Part shown: piece by piece, positions 16,602 through 25,348 of the stretch | How positions within the stretch are numbered: the first letter of the stretch is position 1 | Layout: each line of letters starts with the position of its first letter | From: Lewinellaceae bacterium | GTDB lineage: Bacteria > Bacteroidota > Bacteroidia > Chitinophagales > Saprospiraceae | Direction of reading: 5' to 3' | DNA: 64,000 nt | Assembly (NCBI GenBank): GCA_016719605.1 | Contig: JADJYW010000016.1 | Coordinates: 131,261 to 195,260 of the forward strand | Translations under genes and position numbers: made by a program | Notes under the pieces: model-generated | Told to the model about the DNA's origin: nothing | The model's database searches: none | Seen by the model: only the letters and a program-made list of their open reading frames with translations

Positions 16602-17829
16602 TCACTTGCCTGCCACACCCGCACCGTGTTCTGGTAGCAAATTTTCCGAATATCGGATTTGGAGTAGCCCCGGCGCAGCAGTTCCGCAATCAGGTTGGGA
16701 TACATGCTCACATCTGCCAGATCGGGCGGTAGTGCCAAGCCCACTCCGTCAAAATCGCCGCCGAGGCCGATGTGCGCCACCCCCACGAGGTTTTTGATGT
16801 GGTCAATATGGTCGGCTACATCGCGTACGCTGACCCCCGACGTGGTCAATTCGGCGGTCATAAATTGGCGGCCCTCCGGGCTGTTTGCGTCCAATCCCTT
16901 GTCCTTCAATTTTTTTTCTGCCTGAAAAAACACCTCCCGACTGCGGGCACTCAGAAAATAATGACTGAACGGCACCTGCACCACACCGCCGTTGCGGGCA
17001 ATAGCCCGGATAAGCGTATCGGGCAGGTTGCGCTCCATGCCCGGCGTAAAATGCCGGCAGCCGCTGTGCGTGGCGATGACCGGCCGGGTGGTCACGGCCA
17101 GCACATCCCGGATCGCGGCATCCGTCAGGTGGCTCACATCCACGAGTATACCCACGCGGTTCATCTCGCGCACCACGTCGCGGCCAAAGGCACTCAGGCC
17201 GCCGTTGGTACGCAAGGTGTCGTACGAGGAGTCCGAAATCTGGTTGTCGCGGCTATGCGCCAGGGTCACATACCGGATACCGCGCCGGTGGAAGTAGGCC
17301 ACATCGGTCAGCGTTGCGATGGGCGCCCCGTTTTCCATACCCATCGGTAGCGAAATGATGCCTTTTTAAAATTCCGCTCGATATCGGCGGATTTTGGCGC
17401 CAGCGCAAACTTGTCCGGGTAAGCCGCTGCAATCGCATGCACCATGTCTATCAGCGAATCGGCAACCGCTTTGGCCGTGCCGAGCGGTTCTTTCTGATAA
17501 CTCGCCGGGATGTAAATAGACATGAATGCACCGTACAACCCGCCTTTTTTGGCTCGTATGTAATCAAAATCGCCACCTGGATGATTCAGCGCCAACGCCG
17601 TGTAGCCCGGTTTGAAATCTTCTTCCCGCTCCACCAGGCTCCAGGGAAAGTCAATGTGGGTGTCAATGATTGGCGTGTTTTTCAGAATACGCCGGGCTTG
17701 TTGCAGGTAGTGGGCCTCGGATTTTGAGTTTTGAGTTTTGGGTTTGGAGTTTGGAGTGCGGGGTTGTTGGGCCGTTCCGGTGGCAGCAATGACTGACAGG
17801 AGCAGCAGCAGGAGGGTTTGTTTCAGCAT
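16586..17829 (-). CDS. Membrane dipeptidase (peptidase M19), frameshifted
   Basis: Renal-dipeptidase-like zinc peptidase, exported by an N-terminal signal peptide (MLKQTLLLLLLSVIAATGTA). The zinc motif DTHIDFP lies near residue 50; VIATHSGCRH and GLGGDFDGVGLALP are further family motifs. The frame breaks at about 17365: the upstream part reads ...ERNFKKASFRY and the rest continues in another frame as GIISLPMGMENGAPI. Adding one A to the run of five restores the family sequence and gives exactly 414 codons plus stop. Between signal peptide and enzyme lies an odd insert, RTPNSKPKTQNSKSEAH, encoded by the AACTC-type tandem repeat. Role: hydrolysis of dipeptides in the periplasm or at the surface. 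The indel is probably a sequencing error, though a real pseudogene is possible. Confidence 0.88.
17721..17762. repeat. AACTCAAA-type tandem repeat inside the dipeptidase gene
   Basis: On the coding (minus) strand the run reads CCAAACTCCAAACCCAAAACTC and continues with further AAAACTC units. The same unit type forms the leader repeat at 45373-45405. Here it is translated, between the signal peptide and the mature enzyme. Confidence 0.75.
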
Positions 17830-17845
17830 GTCAAGTTCTATTTGC

Positions 17846-17886
17846 AAAAAACCTCCCGCGCTGATGGTACAGCACGGGAGGTTTTT
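17846..17886 (-). terminator. Intrinsic terminator downstream of secDF
   Basis: Arms 17846-17858 (A-run plus CCTCCCG) and 17875-17886 (CGGGAGG plus T-run). It lies 31 bases past the secDF stop on the minus strand and just upstream of the dipeptidase start. Confidence 0.85.
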
Positions 17887-17916
17887 AAAAGATCAGAAAA
17901 AAAGATGTGTTGGTTA

Positions 17917-20900
17917 TCAAGCCTTGGCCTTCTCGGTTTTCGAAACGACTTTGGGTTTCTCCTCGACGGCTTTGCCACTCAGAATTTTCTCTTTGGTGAA
18001 ATCCACCACGAGCGAAGAAGCGATGAAAATGGAGGAGTAGGTACCGAAAAGAATACCGATGAACATCCCGAATGCAAAGCCCCGAATAGCGGCGCCGCCA
18101 AAGGCGAGCAGGATCAAAACAACAATGACGATAGTACCCGATGTGATCAAGGTACGGCTCAGGGTCGTGTTGATAGCGAGGTTGAAAACCTCCTCCTTGG
18201 GCCTGCCGGCGTATGTATTGATAAACTCCCGGATACGGTCGTACACGATCACGGTGTCATTTACCGAGATACCAATTACCGTGAGCAGGCAGGCGATGAT
18301 GGCCTGGTCAATTTCGAGGGAGAATGGTACAAGGCCGTGCAAAAGCGAGAAAAACGTGAGCGTAATCAGAACGTCGTGGAACAACGCAACCACAGCGCCG
18401 AGCGAAAACTGCCACCGGCGGAAGCGGATCAACAGGTAGAGGAAGATCGCCAGCAGCGACCAGATCGTTGCCTTGAACGAAGAATCCCGGATATCATCGG
18501 CAACGGTTGCGCCAACCTGACTGGACGAAGTGATGTGCGTTCCGGTACCGTCCGTGTTCCTGAAATTCTCCAGTTCCGTTTTGATCCCGGCACTTGTCAA
18601 ACCTTCATGCAGTTTGGCGGTCACCTGATCCATTACATCCGGGCCTTGTTCATTGATCAGGTAGGACGTTGTGATGTTGTATGTATTTTCCGTGCTTACT
18701 GCCTTTACGATTGGGTTGCCACCGAAGGCTTCGTTGAGTGCCGAGCGAAGTTTGCTCTGGTCTACCTGTTGGTCAAACTGAACGTTGAACGAGTAGCCGC
18801 CTTTAAAATCAACACCTAATTCAAAGCCGCGCAAAAAGAACGAACCAATACCGATGGCAATAATTACGCCCGAGAACAGGTAGGCTTTTTTGCGGTTGCC
18901 GATCCAGTCGTATTTAGCACCCACCAGCCATTTCTCCGACCAGGGCATGCTGTAGGTCATCTCCGTACCGCGATCCAGCGCCCATTCGGTGATCAGGCGA
19001 CCAACGAGAACAGCCGTAAACATGGAACTGAAAATACCGACTGTCAGTACTGTTCCGAAACCCTTGATAGGGCCAAGGCCGAAGTACATGAGCACGAAGG
19101 CGGTGAGCAGCGTCGTCACGTTGGCGTCAATGATGGCAGGAAGTGCGCGAGCAAAACCTGTCCCGATGGCTTTTATACCGGTTATCCCGTCGCGCAACTC
19201 CTCGCGGATACGCTCGTAGATGATAACGTTGGCGTCTACAGCAATAGCCAGTGTGAGTACGATACCGGCGATACCCGGCAAGGTTAACACCGTACCCATC
19301 GAAGCCAGCGTACCGATGATAAAGAAAATGTTGGCCAACAGCGCGATCACGGATATGACGCCGCCTTTGGCATAGTAGGCGATCATAAAGAAGCACAACA
19401 GCACCACCGACAGGATCAGGGCGATCAGCGATTTGTTGATATTATCGGCACCAAGGGAAGGGCCGATTTGACTTTCCTGCACGATACGGGTGCCGGCCGG
19501 CAATTTACCCACCTCCAGGATATTGGCCAGGTCCTTGGCCTCGTCCAGTGTGAAACCGCCGGTAATGGAAGACGTGCCGCCTTCGATCGGGTTGATCACG
19601 CGCGGGGCGCTCACGACTTCTTCGTCCAGCACAATGGCGATTTCGCGATTACCACCGTCGTAGGCTGCGCGGGTCATCTCGGCCCACACACGAGCGCCCT
19701 CGTTATTCATGGCAAGGGTCACCGTCACTTCGCCGCTGTTGGGGTCGGGCTGTTCGCTGGCGCGGGTTACCACACCGCCGTCAAGTCGCGGTTTTTCCTG
19801 ATTACGCCATTTTTTCAGCGCATACAGCTCGTATTTCCCCGTGATGGTGGAAGCGGTAGCATCGCCAAAATCCGCAACAGGTTTTAAACTCCAGCGGAAC
19901 ATCAGATCAACCGGAAACAACGCCCGAATCTCCGGGCGCTCCAGCATTTCCGTGACGGCTTTCATCTTGTTTTTGTCGGTATAACCGATCACTACGCTGC
20001 GGGCGTCGCCCGCCGGGGTCAGCAGTTTGAGCAGCGGCCCACCACCCTGAGGCTGATCGGCCGGTCGGTCCACAATCTGCATTTCCGGTGTAGCCGAAGA
20101 GTCAACCTTGCCGTCGGGGCCGTTAGGATAAACATACAACGTATCCTTGACCATGGCGGCCTCCTGCTGCACGGATGTATCACCGGACAAAAGCGCCTGC
20201 AGTTTGATGTCGGCAGCATTCAGCCCCTGGCTGATGCCCTCGTCACCGGCACGATAAGTGTCCCAAAACTCCAGTTTAGCGCTTTTTTGCAACATGTTGC
20301 GTGCGCGCTGCGGGTTGTCTATGCCCGGCAGTTCAACGAGGATCAGGTCGCGTGTAGCATCAAGGCTGACGTTGGGTTGTACCACGCCGAGTTTGTCAAT
20401 ACGCTGCTTGAGGCGCTTGTAGGTTTCATCTACCGTCGTATTCGCGAGCTCACGGATGACACGCAGCACATCAGCATCCGGGGATTCAAAGTTGATCTGA
20501 CCCTTCAGCGATTCGTTGCGTGCAAAAACAGAAGCCAGCGATTTGCCACCGCTGGTTTCTTTCCAGGCGCCGGCAAACAGGGCAATGTAGTCCGTCTGTT
20601 GCGTGACCTGGGCGGCAGTGGCTTTGTCTAAGGCTTGCTTGAAGGCAGGGTCTGTTGTGTTGCCGGCAAGGCTTTTCAGGAAATCCCGAAGATCAACCTG
20701 CAACAGAACACTCATGCCGCCTTTCAGGTCGAGACCCATAGCCAACTGGCTCTTTTTCAGGTCGGCGTATGTGAATTTTTTAATGAGGGGGATGTCAAAC
20801 ACCGTCTCGCTGGACAGCGAGTCCAGATATCCACTATAGTAGGTGCGCCAGGAAATATCCGGATTTTGGCCATGGCGGTCATCGGCATACCGGGATGCGG

Positions 20901-21000
20901 CGTTTTCGACGCTATTCGTCGGGATAATGAGCAAATACTGATACAGACAAACGACCGTTAGCGCTATCAGGAAAAAACGTATAACTCCTTTGCTTTGCAT
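17917..21000 (-). CDS. secDF: Protein translocase SecDF fusion
   Basis: 1027 residues: SecD and SecF joined in one chain, the normal Bacteroidota arrangement. The SecD half has an N-terminal membrane helix, the MGLDLKGGMSVLLQVDLRDF motif, a large periplasmic domain (about 100-520) and a transmembrane block with DANVIIYERIREE. The SecF half starts at about residue 700 (ELGVDFKGGYSFNVQF) and contains ISVNDTVIVYDRIREF. SecDF is an RND-type, proton-driven partner of SecYEG that pulls exported proteins into the periplasm. It is transcribed alone, from a TATATTTG element to the terminator at 17.85 kb. The C-terminus is Lys/Glu-rich. Confidence 0.97.
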   Translation of the reverse strand: MQSKGVIRFFLIALTVVCLYQYLLIIPTNSVENAASRYADDRHGQNPDISWRTYYSGYLDSLSSETVFDIPLIKKFTYADLKKSQLAMGLDLKGGMSVLLQVDLRDFLKSLAGNTTDPAFKQALDKATAAQVTQQTDYIALFAGAWKETSGGKSLASVFARNESLKGQINFESPDADVLRVIRELANTTVDETYKRLKQRIDKLGVVQPNVSLDATRDLILVELPGIDNPQRARNMLQKSAKLEFWDTYRAGDEGISQGLNAADIKLQALLSGDTSVQQEAAMVKDTLYVYPNGPDGKVDSSATPEMQIVDRPADQPQGGGPLLKLLTPAGDARSVVIGYTDKNKMKAVTEMLERPEIRALFPVDLMFRWSLKPVADFGDATASTITGKYELYALKKWRNQEKPRLDGGVVTRASEQPDPNSGEVTVTLAMNNEGARVWAEMTRAAYDGGNREIAIVLDEEVVSAPRVINPIEGGTSSITGGFTLDEAKDLANILEVGKLPAGTRIVQESQIGPSLGADNINKSLIALILSVVLLCFFMIAYYAKGGVISVIALLANIFFIIGTLASMGTVLTLPGIAGIVLTLAIAVDANVIIYERIREELRDGITGIKAIGTGFARALPAIIDANVTTLLTAFVLMYFGLGPIKGFGTVLTVGIFSSMFTAVLVGRLITEWALDRGTEMTYSMPWSEKWLVGAKYDWIGNRKKAYLFSGVIIAIGIGSFFLRGFELGVDFKGGYSFNVQFDQQVDQSKLRSALNEAFGGNPIVKAVSTENTYNITTSYLINEQGPDVMDQVTAKLHEGLTSAGIKTELENFRNTDGTGTHITSSSQVGATVADDIRDSSFKATIWSLLAIFLYLLIRFRRWQFSLGAVVALFHDVLITLTFFSLLHGLVPFSLEIDQAIIACLLTVIGISVNDTVIVYDRIREFINTYAGRPKEEVFNLAINTTLSRTLITSGTIVIVVLILLAFGGAAIRGFAFGMFIGILFGTYSSIFIASSLVVDFTKEKILSGKAVEEKPKVVSKTEKAKA

Positions 21001-21044
21001 ACCTCTAATTAAGGTGAGTGATTAAGCGGTTTAAAAAAAGTGCG

Positions 21045-21052
21045 CAAATATA
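21045..21052 (-). promoter_or_regulatory. Putative -7 promoter element (TATATTTG) for secDF
   Basis: Minus-strand TAnnTTTG match 45 bases upstream of the secDF start codon. Confidence 0.5.
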
Positions 21053-21233
21053 GGCACAACAGCCAAACGAAAGGAAAAATGTAAAAATCAAAATGGAAAA
21101 CAGCAAAAGTTCGGCGCTACAACCCGCAAAATTCCCTCAATCCGGGTAGCTACCAGGCCGTAACGCAACCTTGTCCGGCCTGACCTGTTTAAATTTCAAG
21201 CAACTCGCATCATCGTAAACAGCAACTCGAATC

Positions 21234-21992
21234 ATGCCCGTACAAGTTATTCCCAAGGCAAAACAAGGCCAGGGCGCCTTCAACGGCGGCGAAATCGTGG
21301 AAAACAAGCCCATCGGCTTTCCGCAGGATATGTCCGCCATACGCCCCTATTCCAACCTCTTCTACTGGGCACACGCCCGCGCGGTGAAGGACAGCACCAT
21401 CGGCCTGCACCCACACCAGGGCTTCGAAATTTGCTCCTTCGTGCTGGCCGGCGAAATCCGCCACTACGACACCAAACTCAAGGAATGGCGTACCCTGCGT
21501 GCCGGCGATGCGCAGATCATCCGCGCCGGAAACGGCATCAGCCACTCCGAATGGATGGGCAAAGGGGCCGAGATGTTCCAAATCTGGTTTGACCCGAATT
21601 TGGCTAAAACCCTGGAAAAACCCGCCGGCTACGACGACTACCACGGCGCCGATTTCCCGATCTCCGCCGAAGAAGGGGTGTCCGTCAAAACCATCGTGGG
21701 CGCAGGAAGCCCGTTTCGTATGGACACGCCCGGCGTGGAGGTTATGCGGTTGGACATCGGCAGCGGGCCGCATACGTTTGACAGCAACCCGGACAAGGTC
21801 TATTCAGCCTACGTCCTGAAAGGAGAGATTTCATTCAACGGATCGGTCGCCAAACAGTACGATTTCGTGCTGGTGACCGAACAAAAAGTCATCGAACTGC
21901 GTACCATGACCGGCGCCGAGCTATTTCTGATCTCGTCGCCGGCCGATCCAGGCTATCAAACTTACGCGCAATCGCGGCAAATCGGCGGATAG
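21234..21992 (+). CDS. Pirin family protein
   Basis: 252 residues, two-cupin pirin fold. The metal-binding motifs are LHPHQGFEICSFVLAGEIRH and GNGISHSEW, providing the His, His, His, Glu set seen in pirins. Some bacterial pirins have quercetin 2,3-dioxygenase activity; others are stress or redox modulators, so the substrate is open. The gene is read towards hsp20, whose stop lies 7 bases away, with no obvious terminator between the convergent genes. Confidence 0.92.
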   Translation: MPVQVIPKAKQGQGAFNGGEIVENKPIGFPQDMSAIRPYSNLFYWAHARAVKDSTIGLHPHQGFEICSFVLAGEIRHYDTKLKEWRTLRAGDAQIIRAGNGISHSEWMGKGAEMFQIWFDPNLAKTLEKPAGYDDYHGADFPISAEEGVSVKTIVGAGSPFRMDTPGVEVMRLDIGSGPHTFDSNPDKVYSAYVLKGEISFNGSVAKQYDFVLVTEQKVIELRTMTGAELFLISSPADPGYQTYAQSRQIGG

Positions 21993-21998
21993 GGAGGG

Positions 21999-22460
21999 CT
22001 AATTCAACGAAAACGGTACCTGCAGCGGCAGCACCCCCCGGTGTTCTTCGCGTTTCGGAATTTCCATTTGGACGATACCGGCGCCGGAGCGCACCTGTAA
22101 CCCGTCGAGGTCAAGCGCCTCACCATTCAGTTGAAAAACACGCTGGAACGCCAACAGGCGGTATTCCCGGTGCAGACTGCGACGGCTGCCGTACGGCTCA
22201 AAATCCGAATTTTCCGGCTCATACCGGATTTCGATGCGGTCGTCGGTGGTGAAAAAGGTGAGGTCGTCGTGCGAAAGACCCGGCACAACCAACTCAATGA
22301 AAAACGCTGTTTCGGTTTCGTAGACATTAGTGGCCGGCAGCAGACTGAGCTGCATTGCCATTTGCCGCTGCGTTTGTGTCCAGTTATTCCGGGTGATGAA
22401 GTCGTCGAAGTACAGCGGCTGGTTGGCCGGCAAAGGGCGGTTATTTTGAGCAGGGAACAT
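21999..22460 (-). CDS. Small heat-shock protein, Hsp20/alpha-crystallin family
   Basis: 153 residues. The alpha-crystallin domain spans about 40-140: TNVYETETAFFIELVVPGLS, then DRIEIRYEPE, then the strand REYRLLAFQRVFQLN. The usual A-x-x-x-N-G-V-L segment is weakly kept (LQVRSGAGIVQMEIPK), and the C-terminal I-x-I/V tail motif is not clear (PLQVPFSLN). It is expected to be an ATP-independent holdase in the cytosol. Monocistronic. Confidence 0.88.
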   Translation of the reverse strand: MFPAQNNRPLPANQPLYFDDFITRNNWTQTQRQMAMQLSLLPATNVYETETAFFIELVVPGLSHDDLTFFTTDDRIEIRYEPENSDFEPYGSRRSLHREYRLLAFQRVFQLNGEALDLDGLQVRSGAGIVQMEIPKREEHRGVLPLQVPFSLN

Positions 22461-22630
22461 AACACAGCAGATTTTTTGAAAAAAACGGGTTCAGGTTTCC
22501 TATGCCCGGCAAACAACATTCCACACCCGATAGTTGCTTGACTATGCGCCAATTTGTCGGCGATTTCGTTATGAACTGCCAAAGTGGCGTGCGATTGTAT
22601 TCGTGTACGGCAGCACGCGATTAAAATGGA

Positions 22631-22763
22631 ACGCGGATACCGCGGATGCTACGCAGCGCGGATGCCCGCGGATATTTTCCGAGTGCGAAAACAACAGCGC
22701 GATGAAACTCTGCAAAAAAAATCCGTAAAAATCCGCGCTGCGTAGCATCCGTGCTATCCGCGT
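22631..22763. repeat. Long-arm extragenic dyad (GCGGATGCTACGCAGCGCGG)
   Basis: Arms of 33 bases (22631-22663 and 22731-22763) match at 31 positions and flank a 67-base centre that includes CCGCGGATATTTTCCG and an A8 run. It fills most of the 22461-22785 gap between hsp20 and the outer-membrane protein gene; I see no gene in that gap. Confidence 0.85.
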
Positions 22764-22785
22764 ACCATCCACCGTATCCCGCCAC

Positions 22786-23676
22786 CTAACGCTGTCCCCC
22801 AAACTTGAACACCATACCCCCGGTTACCCGTAGCATCCGGCTGGTATTTCGACCCCCGAGGATGTATCCCCCGCTGATAAAAAAACCGCTTCGGCCGTTT
22901 TCGGAATAATACGCCGTGCCGCCTGTCTGGATGTACGACACTCCGTAGGCTTGCGGCAGGTCGGGCACATCGGGCGCATAGTCGCTGCCCCCGATCGTGC
23001 GCTGCCATTCTACCCAGGCATCGAGGTAGTACCGGGCTGCCGGGAATCCCGCGCGGAACAGGACGGTCGCAAAATCGGCCGGCTCCGTCGGCTCATAGTC
23101 GGGCCGTTCCCGGCGAATTGCCGCGATATCGGCCTCGCGCAGGTTGTCGAACCGCCAGTTGTACCCGGCCGTCAGGTTGGCAAACAGCCCGATCGGGGTT
23201 TCCCATTGTACGATCAGCCGGGCCGGCAGCACCAGGGCCTTTTGGCCCAATGCCCCCGAAACGGTTGGCTCGTAGTTGGCCAAAGGAAAACTCAAGCCGG
23301 TACCCAGCAGCGCACCCAGCCGCCCCGCCCCACCCATATCCCGATAGACGGGCCGGTACTTGAGGTACAACCCGCCATCCTGCAATCCGCTTTGGCTGGC
23401 CGTGAACACATACGCGGCCGTGCCCACCATGTCTACACGTTTGCTCAAACCATACTCCGCAAATACACTCAGCAGGCTGCCCTTGTAGCCGACAGGGTAG
23501 GTCTGCCCGCCGACCCCGGCAAAATCGTGAGCCGAATTGACGGAAAACGAGGGCGCCAGGTCCAGCACACCCTTGCCTTTCAGGTAGCCGTCGAGCGGCC
23601 CCTGGGCAAACGCTTGGCCGGCAAGCCCGCCAAGCGCCGCAGCCAGAAACAGCCGCCGGAAAAACCGTGCGCGCAT
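22786..23676 (-). CDS. Predicted outer-membrane beta-barrel protein
   Basis: 296 residues from the ATG at 23676. A signal peptide (about 1-24, RRLFLAAALGGLAGQAFA) is followed by amphipathic, aromatic-rich strands throughout (YGLSKRVDMVGTAAYVFTA, ARLIVQWETPIGLFANLTAG), ending in GGMVFKFGG, as in outer-membrane barrels that report as porin or transporter-like. I do not recognise a specific family. The start overlaps the gmhA stop (TGATG), so it is translationally coupled as the last gene of the MBL - isoprenoid-synthase-like - gmhA - barrel operon. Confidence 0.7.
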   Translation of the reverse strand: MRARFFRRLFLAAALGGLAGQAFAQGPLDGYLKGKGVLDLAPSFSVNSAHDFAGVGGQTYPVGYKGSLLSVFAEYGLSKRVDMVGTAAYVFTASQSGLQDGGLYLKYRPVYRDMGGAGRLGALLGTGLSFPLANYEPTVSGALGQKALVLPARLIVQWETPIGLFANLTAGYNWRFDNLREADIAAIRRERPDYEPTEPADFATVLFRAGFPAARYYLDAWVEWQRTIGGSDYAPDVPDLPQAYGVSYIQTGGTAYYSENGRSGFFISGGYILGGRNTSRMLRVTGGMVFKFGGQR

Positions 23677-24245
23677 CACGCAAAAAGACTTTTTTCCACA
23701 ATCTCACACAAGATGTGCCCAATCAGGATATGCGATTCCTGGATGCGCGGCGTGTCGGTGGAGGGTACATTCAGGAGCAGGTCGCAAGCCGCAGCCAGTT
23801 GGCCACCGGTAGCCCCGGTGAGACCAATGACCTGCATGCCGAGTTCGGCCGCTTTTTCCGCTGCACGCAAAATGCCCGGCGAATTGCCCGACGTGCTGAT
23901 GGCAACCAGCACATCGCCGCGGCGTCCAGCCGCCTCCACCATCCGGGAAAAAACATGGTCGTAACCATAGTCATTCGCCACAGCCGTCAGGTAGGAGGTG
24001 TTGACGTGCAGCGCCTCTGCATACAACGGCGGCCGGTCGGTGTAAAAACGGCCCGAGAGTTCGGCCGCAAGGTGCTGGGCATCGGCCGCACTGCCGCCAT
24101 TGCCGCAAAACAACACCTTGCCGCCCTGCCGGAAAACGCGCACCAACAGGTCGGCAGTTTGCCCGATTTTTTCCAGCAAAACCGGGTCGGCCAGTACAGC
24201 CTCCTTGACGGCAATACTCGCACGGATGGATTTTTCAATAATCAT
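23676..24245 (-). CDS. gmhA: Phosphoheptose isomerase (sedoheptulose 7-phosphate isomerase)
   Basis: 189 residues from the ATG at 24245; the longer open frame upstream only translates the 15-bp repeat into QPETF/QPETL units. SIS-fold enzyme that converts sedoheptulose 7-phosphate to D-glycero-D-manno-heptose 7-phosphate, the first step of LPS heptose supply. Motifs: FCGNGGSAADAQHLAAELSG, HVNTSYLTAVAND, ISTSGNSPGILRAAEKA, and the C-terminal HILIGHILCEIVE. Its start overlaps the stop of the preceding gene (24242-24245) and its stop overlaps the next start, so it is tightly coupled on both sides. Confidence 0.95.
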   Translation of the reverse strand: MIIEKSIRASIAVKEAVLADPVLLEKIGQTADLLVRVFRQGGKVLFCGNGGSAADAQHLAAELSGRFYTDRPPLYAEALHVNTSYLTAVANDYGYDHVFSRMVEAAGRRGDVLVAISTSGNSPGILRAAEKAAELGMQVIGLTGATGGQLAAACDLLLNVPSTDTPRIQESHILIGHILCEIVEKSLFA

Positions 24246-25348
24246 GTTTGTGCAGGTTTCTGGTTGTGAGGTTTCTGGTTGCGAGGTTTCTGGTTGGAAG
24301 GTTTCTGGTTGGAGGGTTTCTGGTTGGAAGGTTTCTGGTTGGAGGGTTTGGGGTTGGAGGGTTTGGGGGGCATAACGGTGAATACATTCCAAATCGCTTG
24401 CAAACGCGTATGCCATTGGGCCATATCTACCACCATGGCGCGGCGGTTGTCAAGGGGCAAAGTTCCATGCTTTTTTTGCAAACGACGGTAGCGGTGCAGA
24501 CAAACCCGCGTGATAGCCACCAAAAAAAACACGGTGTGCAGGGCTGTTTCCGGGCGACTGCCGGGGACATGTAATTGCCGAAAAGCGTTGGCCACAGCTA
24601 CTGTCCGGTGGTGAAAAAGGGCGATCAGTTGCTCCACATCGTTTTGCGTAGCCGCTGTGGTCGTGTTGCGTTGCCGGTCATGCCAGAGATCAAAAATATC
24701 GTCGCACAGCTGAACGAAGTGCCCAAATTCGAGCAACGCCCGGCGCTCGGCTTCGGGGATCGGGTCGGCCAGCAAACACCGGAAAAGCAACACCGAATAG
24801 CCGCCTTTTTCGGCAGTGAGCCGCTCTACTTCATCGGGCGCCGGGGGGCGGAGGGCTTTTTGGGCGCCAACGGCCTCGATCTGAAACACCCGGTGCAGGG
24901 CCTCCTCAAATTCGGCGACGCGGGCAACGGGCAGCGCCTCCCGTGTTTTTTTTAAAAAAACCAACGCCAGCCCGGACGGGTCGGCCCGCCGACCGTATTC
25001 CGCCACATCCGCCTTCGGCAAAAAGTGGCCGGGCGCCTCGTCCGTGAGATCGTCAAAAAAACAAGCCAACGCAGAAAGGATGGAAAAACGGCGTATTTCG
25101 GCTCCGTCCAGCGCCCTGCCACGGATACGGCCGAACACCGCGCCGAGAAAAACGGCGCCGAAAAAATAATGCCGGTGCCGGTTGAGATCGAGCCGGCCGT
25201 GGTGCTGCGGCGCCAATCCCAGGTCACGCAGTCCGCTTTTTCTGAAATACTGCCCGGCCCGCACAAACAACACAGCCAACCGGGCTGTGGCCAACGCCCG
25301 ATAAAACCAGTGGGCCGGCAGGCGCGACACGAGCGACAGGATGGCCAT
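24242..25348 (-). CDS. Class I isoprenoid-synthase-like protein with repeat-encoded C-terminal tail
   Basis: 368 residues. Two aspartate-rich motifs, FFDDLTDE (about residue 97) and QLCDDIFDLWHD (about 212), lie in an all-helical context with EKGGYSVLLF between them, which is the pattern of class I polyprenyl/terpene synthases that bind diphosphates through magnesium. It does not resemble the standard IspA or heptaprenyl synthases closely. The last ~45 residues are a run of KPSNQ-type pentapeptides encoded by the 15-bp tandem repeat and are probably not part of the fold. The start overlaps the stop of the MBL gene (TAATG) and the stop overlaps the gmhA start. Product unknown; a role in envelope lipid or glycan carrier chemistry is inference from gmhA. 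Confidence 0.6.
   Translation of the reverse strand: MAILSLVSRLPAHWFYRALATARLAVLFVRAGQYFRKSGLRDLGLAPQHHGRLDLNRHRHYFFGAVFLGAVFGRIRGRALDGAEIRRFSILSALACFFDDLTDEAPGHFLPKADVAEYGRRADPSGLALVFLKKTREALPVARVAEFEEALHRVFQIEAVGAQKALRPPAPDEVERLTAEKGGYSVLLFRCLLADPIPEAERRALLEFGHFVQLCDDIFDLWHDRQRNTTTAATQNDVEQLIALFHHRTVAVANAFRQLHVPGSRPETALHTVFFLVAITRVCLHRYRRLQKKHGTLPLDNRRAMVVDMAQWHTRLQAIWNVFTVMPPKPSNPKPSNQKPSNQKPSNQKPSNQKPRNQKPHNQKPAQT
24252..24371. repeat. 15-bp tandem repeat (GGTTTCTGGTTGGAA unit), translated
   Basis: About eight imperfect copies. On the minus strand the unit is C- and A-rich (CCAACCAGAAACCTT). It lies inside the 3' end of the isoprenoid-synthase-like gene and immediately 5' of the gmhA start. 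Because the unit length is a multiple of three, copy-number changes keep frame. One copy of the same unit occurs at 2.26 kb. Confidence 0.9.

Noticed and set aside
17345..17375. Programmed -1 frameshift in the dipeptidase gene (T AAA AAG context)
   Set aside because: Only the A-site lysine codon could re-pair after slippage, there is no clear downstream stimulator, and other genes in the window show similar homopolymer indels, so error is the simpler explanation.
24252..24371. Periodic repeat that could be read as a CRISPR or telomere-like array
   Set aside because: Contiguous 15-bp units without spacers, and it lies within a coding frame.
24246..24416. Longer GmhA with an N-terminal QPETF repeat domain
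   Set aside because: The extension is only the translated 15-bp repeat; the internal ATG at 24245 overlaps the upstream stop and gives the standard 189-residue enzyme.
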